Below, piece after piece: positions 28,002-36,725 of a stretch of DNA of 64,000 nucleotides; within the stretch, counting starts at the first letter, position 1; every line of letters begins with the position of its first letter. The notes under the pieces were generated by a model. The model made no database searches. It had not been told where the DNA came from and worked only from the letters and a program-made list of their open reading frames with translations. Location of the stretch: the NCBI GenBank assembly GCA_947589245.1, contig CANQBD010000001.1, positions 36,607-100,606 on the forward strand. The letters run 5' to 3'. This DNA is from an uncultured Anaeroplasmataceae bacterium (GTDB taxonomy: Bacteria > Bacillota_I > Bacilli_A > Acholeplasmatales > Anaeroplasmataceae). The position numbers and the translations under genes are program-made.

Positions 28002-29771
28002 TTATATTTTTCTTGTATAGGTTTCTAACCAAGCCCTTTCTTCTTCATTAAGATGTGAATATAAAACATTATAAACGAGACTATGGTAATTGTTTAGCCA
28101 ATTTTTTTCTTCTTGGTTTAAAAGATTAACATCAATCGCATCTAAGTCAATAGGAGCGTAGGTTATTGTTTCAAAGCCTAAAAATTCGCCAAATTCATTC
28201 TTGGTTTTTTCAACGCATAATAATTCATTTTCAATTCTAATACCATATTTGTTTTCTAAATAAATACCGGGTTCATTTGTTGTAATCATACCTGGTTCAA
28301 GATTGACAGAATCATGATTAGTCTGCCATCTAAAGCTATTTGGTGCCTCATGAACTGAAAGCATATAGCCAACCCCATGACCTGTGCCACATTTATAGTC
28401 AATAAATAATTTCCAAATTGGATCTCTAGCTAAAACATCAAGGTTGCTACCTTTAACACCTTTTAAGAAAACAGCTTGTGATAAGGCAATTAATGATTTA
28501 AGGACGGTAGTGAAATGAAGTTTTTGGGTATCAGTTAATTCCCCTAATGCGATGGTTCTAGTTATATCGGTAGTTCCATCTAAATAATGGCCACCTGAAT
28601 CAACTAATAGAAAATCAGAATTTGATAGGGTGGCATTTGTGCTTGGAGTAGCAGAATAATGCATCATGGCTCCATGCTCCTTATAGGCACAGATAGTATT
28701 AAATGATAGATCAACAAAGCTCTGTTGTTCTTTTCTTTTTTCTTCTAGGAAATCACTTACTGATATTTCTGTTAAAGTTATCTTCTTATTGATGTTTGTT
28801 TTTACATAATACATAAATTTAGTAAAAGCTACACCATCTTTGATATGAGCATTAATAATGTTGTTAATTTCAACTTCATTTTTAATACATTTCATTAATA
28901 AAGTTGGATCCTTAGCGTTAAGAAGCTTATTACTATCTTTTATGTTAGAATATATTGTATAATTGGCTTTCGTAAAATCAATAGATATTGTTTTTTCTTG
29001 AAGTGATTTTAAGTCATCATAAAATTGAAAATAGGGATTAATTGTGACATTATTATTTTTTAAATATTTTTCAATTGTTTTATCAATCTTTTTAATATCA
29101 ACATATAAATCACATTTTTCTTCAGTTATGATTGTATAGGCTAAAAAAACAGGTGTATGCATAACATCATTAGCTCTTAGGTTATAAAGCCAAGCTTGAT
29201 CTTCTAGGCTAACTAAAATGTGGGTATTAGTTTTTCTTTGTTGAAGTTCATGTCTAACAGCTTGGAGCTTTTCAGCAAATGTTTTACCTGTATAAAAATC
29301 TTCTAAGCGGTAAAGCATAGAAAAGGGAAGAGTTGGTCGATTATTCCAAATTTGATCGACTAAATCCTCATCGCTTTTGATTTTAACATTTTTTAATTCT
29401 TTAATGAGATTCAAAACAAAAGCTGTTGATACAACCTTTCCATCAAAGGCTAGGGTGTCATACTCCTTTAAGTATTCTTTTAAAAATTCGGTAATGGTTG
29501 GAACATCCTCTAAACCTTGTCGCATTAAAGTAATTGAATTGTCATCTATTTCTTTAGCTGCTTGAATATGATAACGACCATCAGTCCACAAAAGAGCACG
29601 ATCTTTAGTTACGAGTAAAGTTCCAGAAGAGCCAGTAAATCCGGATAAAAAGGCTCTTGTTTTAAAATAATCACTTATATATTCACTACTGTGATAATCA
29701 GATGTTGGAACGATATAAGCAGCAATATTTTTTTGTGTTAGAATACTTTGAAGCATTTTAATAAAATCCAT
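28002..29771 (-). CDS. M24 family Xaa-Pro aminopeptidase
   Basis: LLVDSGGHYLDGTTDITRTI, GTGHGVGYMLSVHEAP, ITTNEPGIYLENKYGIRIENELL. Confidence 0.96.
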   Translation of the reverse strand: MDFIKMLQSILTQKNIAAYIVPTSDYHSSEYISDYFKTRAFLSGFTGSSGTLLVTKDRALLWTDGRYHIQAAKEIDDNSITLMRQGLEDVPTITEFLKEYLKEYDTLAFDGKVVSTAFVLNLIKELKNVKIKSDEDLVDQIWNNRPTLPFSMLYRLEDFYTGKTFAEKLQAVRHELQQRKTNTHILVSLEDQAWLYNLRANDVMHTPVFLAYTIITEEKCDLYVDIKKIDKTIEKYLKNNNVTINPYFQFYDDLKSLQEKTISIDFTKANYTIYSNIKDSNKLLNAKDPTLLMKCIKNEVEINNIINAHIKDGVAFTKFMYYVKTNINKKITLTEISVSDFLEEKRKEQQSFVDLSFNTICAYKEHGAMMHYSATPSTNATLSNSDFLLVDSGGHYLDGTTDITRTIALGELTDTQKLHFTTVLKSLIALSQAVFLKGVKGSNLDVLARDPIWKLFIDYKCGTGHGVGYMLSVHEAPNSFRWQTNHDSVNLEPGMITTNEPGIYLENKYGIRIENELLCVEKTKNEFGEFLGFETITYAPIDLDAIDVNLLNQEEKNWLNNYHSLVYNVLYSHLNEEERAWLETYTRKI

Positions 29772-29900
29772 AAATATCACCCTAACCTATTATACCTTTT
29801 TTTAGGTAAATAGTAAATTCAAAATAATTATACTTTTCCTAACTTTTTTTATAATATTTTAAATATTTTATGTTATAATAATTGCATATTCAAAAAAGGA

Positions 29901-30617
29901 GTGGCTACAGTGGATTTATATATATGTGGTATTATTGATATAATTTTAGTTGTCTTAGCTGTTTTAGTAATTATTGTTGGCTACAAAAAGGGCTTTTTAC
30001 ATAAGGCCATTGGTCTAATTGGTCTAGTTGTTGGCTTGGTAATCGCTTTTGTTTTTTGTCAACAACTTGCAAGTTGTTTTAAAAGTAATGGAATAATTTA
30101 TAATAATATATATGATAGTGTTTATCAAAGGGCATTAGAATCACAAGAATTACAATCTTTATCCGTTCGTGATGTTTTAATTAATATGGGTATCAATGAT
30201 TTTTTTGCGGATATGTTTGCAAGAAGTATTGGGGAGATTAATCCTTTAGAAATTGCTGCTAAAATCGCTGATTTTTTTGCTTATATTCTTTTAACAATCA
30301 TTTGTTTCTTTATTTTGTTTTTTGGAGTATTCATTGCTTCAATTGTTTTAAAAATATTATCAAAAATTCTTAGAGGTAGTAAAATTATCCGTTTTATCGA
30401 TGGCCTTTTAGGTATCGTTTTATATCTTGGTCTTTTTGCAATATCTGTTTATATTATTTTTACAATAATCAAATACATGGAGGGTGCCGATTTCTTTGTT
30501 CCAGTTAAAAACTTTTTAGATGTGGACATGAAGCTTAATGATCCTGATGCTTTCCGATTATCGAAATTCTTTTATGAGCATAATATCATCTACTCTATTT
30601 TACATATCTTTTTTTAG
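29901..30617 (+). CDS. CvpA family membrane protein (GTG start)
   Basis: IDIILVVLAVLVIIVGYKKGFLHKAIGLIGLVVGL; four TM; RBS aaaggag. Confidence 0.75.
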   Translation: MATVDLYICGIIDIILVVLAVLVIIVGYKKGFLHKAIGLIGLVVGLVIAFVFCQQLASCFKSNGIIYNNIYDSVYQRALESQELQSLSVRDVLINMGINDFFADMFARSIGEINPLEIAAKIADFFAYILLTIICFFILFFGVFIASIVLKILSKILRGSKIIRFIDGLLGIVLYLGLFAISVYIIFTIIKYMEGADFFVPVKNFLDVDMKLNDPDAFRLSKFFYEHNIIYSILHIFF

Positions 30618-30683
30618 TAGTAGATTTGCAAGAATATCTTTATATGATATAATTAAAAAATAAAAAATGAAAGGAAAATAAAA

Positions 30684-31382
30684 ATGAGAGTAAATCCAAA
30701 ATTATTTAATGTTGCTGATAAATCAACACCTATTGAGGTTCAAGAATTTGATGGTAGAAAAATTGAAATATATTCTATGAATGAATTTAATGCAGTGAAA
30801 GAAGAATTTATCAATAAAGGTAAATTTGCTGCTTGGGCTTCAACTGATGGGGTTAATTATCGTGTCTATGTTGAAGATGGCTACTATAATGAGTTAAAGC
30901 CTCTTTATAGCCAACCTATCAATAAAATCTGGGTTGATTTTTGGGATACTTGTGAAAGTGTTTCGCGTAAAATGACTTATCGTGCAATCATTCCTATTAC
31001 AGGTGTAGCTTTAGTTTTATGTGTGTTATTTGGTACTTTAATTCCAAATGAAGCTTCTAATTGGCTGATGATTGGCGTTGTTGTTGTCGCTTTTGTAGCA
31101 ATGCTTTTTTGTAATAGATTAACTAAGAAGAAGATTTATGATGCTAATGTTAGTAGTGTTGATATGATTAAAAAGCATTTAGGTGAAAAAAACTTTGATA
31201 GTTTATTAGACAAGCAAAAACAATATATGGATAATTATTATGATGCTCTTTACCCTGAAGAGGAAGAAGAAGCTTTAGAAAATACATTAGAAGCACCAAA
31301 TGAAGAAGATTCTAAGGAAGAAGTTGTTCAAGAAGAAGCTTCTAAACCTGTTGAAAAAGTTGAGGCTGATAAGAATGAATAG
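30684..31382 (+). CDS. Hypothetical membrane protein with acidic C-terminal tail
   Basis: Two TM helices in the middle, EEEEEALENT...EEDSKEEVVQEE tail; RBS aaagga. Confidence 0.7.
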   Translation: MRVNPKLFNVADKSTPIEVQEFDGRKIEIYSMNEFNAVKEEFINKGKFAAWASTDGVNYRVYVEDGYYNELKPLYSQPINKIWVDFWDTCESVSRKMTYRAIIPITGVALVLCVLFGTLIPNEASNWLMIGVVVVAFVAMLFCNRLTKKKIYDANVSSVDMIKKHLGEKNFDSLLDKQKQYMDNYYDALYPEEEEEALENTLEAPNEEDSKEEVVQEEASKPVEKVEADKNE

Positions 31383-33348
31383 TTATCTAGATGATTATTG
31401 TATAAAGACTTTAAGAGTTGTTGGTTCGGAAATTATTACTAAGGCCAAAAGCGGTCATCCTGGAATTGTGCTTGGAGCGGCTCCTATTGTTCATACTTTA
31501 TTTACTAAGCATATTAATATTGATCCTAATGATGAGAAATGGTTTAATCGTGATCGTTTCGTTTTATCGGCTGGTCATGGTTCAGCACTTTTATATTTAA
31601 TGCTACATTTAGCTGGTTTTAATATCAGCTTAGATGACTTAGAAAATTTTAGACAAAAAGATAGCTTAACTCCTGGTCATCCAGAATATGGGCATACACC
31701 TGGTGTTGAAATGTCTACAGGTCCATTAGGTCAAGGTATAGCTACAGCTGTTGGTATGGCTTTAGCTGAAGCTCATTTAGCTGCAAAATTTAATAAGTAT
31801 GAGTGTGAAATTATTGATCATTACACTTATGTTTTATGTGGTGATGGTGATTTACAGGAAGGCGTTTCTTTAGAAGCTATGGCCCTTGCAGGTCATTTAA
31901 ACTTAAATAAGCTTATTGTTTTATATGATTCTAATGATATTCAACTTGATGGTTCTGTCTCACTTGCCACATCTGATAATATTGAGAATAAAGCCAGGTC
32001 AATGAATTGGAATTATATTTTAGTGGAAGATGGTAATGATGTTGACGAAATTGATGAGGCTTTGCGATGTGCTAAACAGACAACATCTAATCCCACAATT
32101 ATTGAAATTAAGACAACAATTGGGTATGGTGCGCCTAATAGTGGTGAACCTTCTATTCATGGTAAACCTTTAACAGAAGAAGATTTGGTTGTTTTAAAGA
32201 AAAATTTAGATTATTCGCAAAAACCTTTTACTATTGCTGAGGAAGTTAAGAAATTTTATCACGCTAGTGTTACTCAAAGAGGCAGTAACGCTAATTCTAA
32301 TTGGAATTTCTTAATGTCAACCTATGCTAAAAAATATAAAGATGATTATGAATTGTTAAATAAATATATGTTTGATGATTTTACAATTGATGATTATGAA
32401 GGCTTACCTGAGTTTGAGGTTGGTAGTAGTGTTTCTACAAGAAATGTTATGGGTAAAGTATTAGATTGGTTATCTACTAAATTACCTAATTTAATTGGTG
32501 GTTCAGCTGACCTTTCCTCATCAACTATGGTCAAGGGTGCTGATGGTATTTTTAGTAAAGCTAATCGTAATGGCCGTAATATTAAATTTGGTGTTAGAGA
32601 ACATGCAATGGCAGCTATCACGAATGGTATTACTATTCATGGCAGCTTAAAGGGCTTCTGTTCAGGCTTCTTCGTATTTAGCGATTATTCTAAACCGGCG
32701 ATTCGTTTAGCTGCAATTATGCATTTGCCTTCAATGTTTTTATTTTCTCATGACTCAGTTTGTGTCGGTGAAGATGGGCCTACTCATCAACCGGTTGAGC
32801 AACTAGCAATGTTTAGGGCAACACCTAATGTGAATGTTTATCGTCCAGCTGATGCTAAGGAAATGACTTGTGCATTGTTGCTGGCTGTTGAAAATAAGGT
32901 TGATCCAACCATAATTGTTTCTACTCGTCAAAATCTAGAAGTATTAAGCTATACAAATGGCGAAGGAGTTGCTAAGGGGGCTTATGTAGCCTTTGAGCCT
33001 AAGGGAACACCAGGAGCTTTAATTGTTACTTGTGGTTCCGAATTAGGTCTATGTATCAAGGTTGCAAAGCGGTTTGAGGAGCAGAATATTTTTGTAAGAG
33101 TCGTTTCTATGCCTTCAATGTATCTTTTTGAAAAACAATCAGCAGAATACAAGAATAGTGTTTTACCAAAGCGAATAACTAAACGTATGGCTGTTGAAAT
33201 GGGGGCTACAATGTCTTGGTATAAATATGCCAGCAAGGTTTATGGAATTGATGAATTTGGTAAATCAATGCCTTTAAAAGATATTTATGAAGCTTATGGC
33301 TTTACTGTTGACAATTTATATAAAGAATTTTTAGAAGTATTAGATTAA
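31375..33348 (+). CDS. tkt: Transketolase
   Basis: SGHPGIVLGAAPI, GHGSALLYLMLHL, GDGDLQEGVSLEA, SHDSVCVGEDGPTHQPVEQLA; start 31375 (track start 31300 is upstream of the likely ATG). Confidence 0.96.
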   Translation: MNSYLDDYCIKTLRVVGSEIITKAKSGHPGIVLGAAPIVHTLFTKHINIDPNDEKWFNRDRFVLSAGHGSALLYLMLHLAGFNISLDDLENFRQKDSLTPGHPEYGHTPGVEMSTGPLGQGIATAVGMALAEAHLAAKFNKYECEIIDHYTYVLCGDGDLQEGVSLEAMALAGHLNLNKLIVLYDSNDIQLDGSVSLATSDNIENKARSMNWNYILVEDGNDVDEIDEALRCAKQTTSNPTIIEIKTTIGYGAPNSGEPSIHGKPLTEEDLVVLKKNLDYSQKPFTIAEEVKKFYHASVTQRGSNANSNWNFLMSTYAKKYKDDYELLNKYMFDDFTIDDYEGLPEFEVGSSVSTRNVMGKVLDWLSTKLPNLIGGSADLSSSTMVKGADGIFSKANRNGRNIKFGVREHAMAAITNGITIHGSLKGFCSGFFVFSDYSKPAIRLAAIMHLPSMFLFSHDSVCVGEDGPTHQPVEQLAMFRATPNVNVYRPADAKEMTCALLLAVENKVDPTIIVSTRQNLEVLSYTNGEGVAKGAYVAFEPKGTPGALIVTCGSELGLCIKVAKRFEEQNIFVRVVSMPSMYLFEKQSAEYKNSVLPKRITKRMAVEMGATMSWYKYASKVYGIDEFGKSMPLKDIYEAYGFTVDNLYKEFLEVLD

Positions 33349-33429
33349 GAGACTGGTACTTTAGGTGGAGACCCCAGCTATAAAAAAGCTTAGGTGTAAC
33401 CTTTAAGGTATAAGTGTATAACTATAAAT

Positions 33430-33467
33430 AAAAAGGCGTGTTCATTTAAATTTGAACACGCCTTTTT
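33430..33467. terminator. Strong bidirectional terminator hairpin
   Basis: aaaaaggcgtgttcatttaaatttgaacacgccttttt, perfect inverted repeat. Confidence 0.9.
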
Positions 33468-33546
33468 AAGTAACCATAATCTTTCTTTAAAATTTTATTA
33501 TTTTTTAATATTATTGTTATTAACTCTTAGAATTCATCACTTTGAG

Positions 33547-33573
33547 GGTAACTTAAAAAAGTTACCTTTTTTT
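33547..33573 (+). terminator. Second terminator-like hairpin
   Basis: ggtaactt-aaaa-aagttacc-ttttttt. Confidence 0.7.
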
Positions 33574-33587
33574 AATGTTTAATTTTT

Positions 33588-33627
33588 TTTACAAAAAATA
33601 ATAATATACATAAATAATGTAACATTA
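33588..33627 (+). promoter_or_regulatory. Promoter plus palindromic operator candidate for Y-family polymerase operon
   Basis: TTTACA-17-TAAATA; TAATGT-A-ACATTA palindrome at 33615-33627. Confidence 0.45.
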
Positions 33628-33660
33628 ACCTTTAAAATAAAGACAACGAGGTGATAAATG

Positions 33661-34890
33661 ATGTATTTTTGTATTGATATGAAGTCATTTTATGCTTCTG
33701 TCGAATGTGCGGTTCGTGGGTTAGACCCTTTGACAACGCCTTTAGTTGTGGCTGACCCAGAAAGGGGAAATGGAACTATCTGTTTGGCTGTTAGTCCTTA
33801 TTTAAAGAAAATGGGTGTAAGAAATCGCTGTCGTATTTTTGAAATTCCTCAAAATATCAAATATTTTAAAGCTAAGCCTAGAATGCGTCTTTATATGGAA
33901 TATGCTGCTAAAATTCATGAGATTTTTTTAAGATATGTGAGTAGTGAAGATATCCATACTTATAGTATTGATGAAGCATTTTTAAATATTGAGCCATATC
34001 TTCATTTACATAATAGCATAAAGGATTTAGCTTTTAAAATTCTAGGAGATATTAAATTAGAATTGAAAATAGTGGCTTCTTGTGGGGTTGGTGATAATCT
34101 TTTTTTAGCTAAGCTAGCTTTAGATCTTAAGGCTAAAAATCAAACTGATAATTATTTTTATTTAACAAAAGAAATTTTTTTTAAAGATGTTTGGTATATT
34201 ACGGATTTAGATCATATTTGGCAAATAGGTAGAGGAATAAAAAAGAGGTTAAATAAGCTAGGTATTTATAATCTTAAAGATGTGGCTTATAGTGGTAAAG
34301 AAGTATTACAAAAGGAATTTGGGGTAATAGGACTAGATTTATATGAACATGCTTGGGGAATTGATGATACTAAAATTGCTGATATTAAAGCCTATCTTCC
34401 TTTAGCTAAAAGTATTTCTAGGCGGCAGGTGTTATTTAGAGATTATTCTAAGGAAGAAGCCTTAACGCCTCTTTTAGAAATGCTTTATCTTTTATGCTTA
34501 GATTTATTTCAAAAAAAGTTAATGGCTAGAAATATAGCCTTTTACATTGATTATAGTAAGCATACTCATTCTTATCATAAAACCTTTACTTTAGGCTATT
34601 TTACAGATGATTATTTCACATTAAAGTCGGAGCTCAAAAAGTATTATGCTCAAGTCAAAGATGAACCAATTAGAGTAATTGGACTTAGTTTTAGTAATTT
34701 TATCGATAAGAATTTAGGCTATAATACTTTATTTTATGAAGCCAATCAGCATTATGACAAGTTATGTAAAACAATTATTGATATTTGGCAAAAGTATGGC
34801 AAGAACAAGCTGGTGATGGCAACAGCTATCTTAAAGGAATCAACAATCTATGAAAGAAATAAACAGATAGGAGGACATAACAGTGACTGA
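33661..34890 (+). CDS. Y-family DNA polymerase (UmuC/UvrX-like)
   Basis: CIDMKSFYASVECAVRGLDPLTTPLVVAD, TYSIDEAFLNI, ASCGVGDNLFLAKLA. Confidence 0.93.
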   Translation: MYFCIDMKSFYASVECAVRGLDPLTTPLVVADPERGNGTICLAVSPYLKKMGVRNRCRIFEIPQNIKYFKAKPRMRLYMEYAAKIHEIFLRYVSSEDIHTYSIDEAFLNIEPYLHLHNSIKDLAFKILGDIKLELKIVASCGVGDNLFLAKLALDLKAKNQTDNYFYLTKEIFFKDVWYITDLDHIWQIGRGIKKRLNKLGIYNLKDVAYSGKEVLQKEFGVIGLDLYEHAWGIDDTKIADIKAYLPLAKSISRRQVLFRDYSKEEALTPLLEMLYLLCLDLFQKKLMARNIAFYIDYSKHTHSYHKTFTLGYFTDDYFTLKSELKKYYAQVKDEPIRVIGLSFSNFIDKNLGYNTLFYEANQHYDKLCKTIIDIWQKYGKNKLVMATAILKESTIYERNKQIGGHNSD

Positions 34891-35209
34891 TAAAGAAAGG
34901 CGGGCTGCCAAATATTTACCATTTGATTCATTGAAGGGCTTTAATGAACGTTTAATTCAAGAAGACCAAAAACTTTTAAAAATTGTTCCACCAGTTTTAA
35001 GTGAGGATGAAAGGCTGGCAATGGATTTTATTCTTTTTGAATGCTTCAGCCGTAATCGTGCTGTAACTATTTCTTATTATGAAGATGGTAATTTAAAACG
35101 CTATAGTGGGGTTATTGAAAAAATTGATATTTTAAACAAGCAAATCTATTTAATGCCAAAAAGAAGATTTGGGATTGATTATATTTTTAAGGTGGCTGAA
35201 AAAGATTAA
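34883..35209 (+). CDS. YolD-like protein (GTG start)
   Basis: RRAAKYLPFDSLKGFNERL N-terminus, short beta-rich protein overlapping the Y-family polymerase. Confidence 0.75.
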   Translation: MTDKERRAAKYLPFDSLKGFNERLIQEDQKLLKIVPPVLSEDERLAMDFILFECFSRNRAVTISYYEDGNLKRYSGVIEKIDILNKQIYLMPKRRFGIDYIFKVAEKD

Positions 35210-35261
35210 ATGCTTGCAAATGTTATTTTCTAATACTATAATAAGCATTGAGGTAGTAGAG

Positions 35262-36593
35262 ATGAAAAAAACAATGATTTTAGTTTTAGTAAGTCTATTT
35301 TTTTTAACATCTTGTTTTTTATTTAAAGAAGAAGTTAAAAAGGAAATTAGCTTTGAAAATAAGACCTTTGATAATCGTTTAGATAAAGATGGACCACTTA
35401 CTGAAGGTTGTTTTCCTTCAATTGGTAGTCCTAAGCTTTTAGTTATTCCTGTCAATTTGGAGCCTAAAGAGGCAACAGAAGAAAATTTGCTAGATATTAA
35501 AATTGCTTTTAGCGGGACGGAAGAGGAAACGGGTTTTGAGAGTGTTAGAACCTATTATCAAAAGAGTTCTTATGGTAAATTAAATATTGAGCCTGTTGTT
35601 ATTGAAGAATGGTTTACACCAGCTCATTCAGCTAAATATTATGAGAACTATTCATCTAATTCAGGCGATGGGTCAACTTTAATCTTAAGAGAAGCTTTAG
35701 AATATTATGATTCAAGTATTGATTATGCAGAATTTGACTATAATAATGATGACTATATTGATGGTGTTTGGTTGATTTACAATTGTCCTGTTAATTATTT
35801 CAATGATAGTTTGTATTGGGCATTTGTTTATTGGGATTATTCGAATAATACTTATGATGGTAAGACAGCCTATTATTATGGCTTTGCTGGAATTGATTTT
35901 ATTCATCCAACAATTGAAGAAGCTGCTAGCTATGACCCAACAGACATCAAAGTTGATGCTCACACCTTTATTCATGAAACAGGGCACCTACTAGGCTTAG
36001 ATGATTATTATGATTATGATGATACAAAAGGTCCGTCTGGTGGACTATATGGTGCGGATATGATGGATGCTAATATTGGTGATCATTTGCCAATTTCTAA
36101 GCTTTTACTTGGTTGGGTATCACCAACAATTGTTTCCGGTTTTGGTGAAATTGAACTTAGTTTAAAGCCATTTTCAACTAGTGGGGAATTTTTAATTATA
36201 TCAACACATGATTTAGATTCTATTTATGATAGCTACTATATCGTTGATTATTATACTAATGATGGTTTGAATACTCATGATAAACCTTTTAGTAATAATT
36301 CAATTGGGGGAATTAGAGTAACAGAAATTCATGCTGAAAAGAATTTATATTTTGGCATGGTAAGATTAAATTCTGGTGATTATCAAACAGGTTTTAAATA
36401 TGATAATAGTGATGAGGATAAGCTCTTTGTTAATTTAATCTATGATTCAAAAATAAGTTATATTGATTATTATTCTTTAGATATTGATACTCTTTTTCAG
36501 GTGGGAGAAGAATTAAAATCAAAGAATATAGCTTTCAGTTTAGAAGTTATGAGTATGGAAGCAGATGTAACTTCTGTTGTTATTAATATTTAA
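35262..36593 (+). CDS. M6 family metalloprotease lipoprotein
   Basis: Lipobox LFFLTSCFLF; HTFIHETGHLLGLDDYYDYDD zinc motif. Confidence 0.88.
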   Translation: MKKTMILVLVSLFFLTSCFLFKEEVKKEISFENKTFDNRLDKDGPLTEGCFPSIGSPKLLVIPVNLEPKEATEENLLDIKIAFSGTEEETGFESVRTYYQKSSYGKLNIEPVVIEEWFTPAHSAKYYENYSSNSGDGSTLILREALEYYDSSIDYAEFDYNNDDYIDGVWLIYNCPVNYFNDSLYWAFVYWDYSNNTYDGKTAYYYGFAGIDFIHPTIEEAASYDPTDIKVDAHTFIHETGHLLGLDDYYDYDDTKGPSGGLYGADMMDANIGDHLPISKLLLGWVSPTIVSGFGEIELSLKPFSTSGEFLIISTHDLDSIYDSYYIVDYYTNDGLNTHDKPFSNNSIGGIRVTEIHAEKNLYFGMVRLNSGDYQTGFKYDNSDEDKLFVNLIYDSKISYIDYYSLDIDTLFQVGEELKSKNIAFSLEVMSMEADVTSVVINI

Positions 36594-36605
36594 AAACATA
36601 GAAGA

Positions 36606-36636
36606 AAACTCAGTTCAGTATTGGACTGGTTTTTTC
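36606..36636 (+). terminator. Rho-independent terminator
   Basis: cagttc-agtattg-gactgg-tttttt. Confidence 0.7.
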
Positions 36637-36725
36637 TAATGATAAAACTAAATTTAGGAAATTAAAAATAATGTAATTTTTTCTAATTTCTTTGATATAA
36701 TATTAGCCAAAAGTAGGTGAAATAA

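Noticed and set aside
33349-33420. PreQ1-I riboswitch resemblance (ctataaaaaagct after a C-rich segment)
   Set aside because: P1/L1 geometry and the conserved AGAGGTTC/CACCCTC-type segments do not match, and the downstream gene is not queuosine-related; left as an unassigned RNA candidate.
35712-35987. Antisense and sense short ORFs within the M6 protease
   Set aside because: Overlap the zinc-motif coding region; low-complexity Ile-rich translations.
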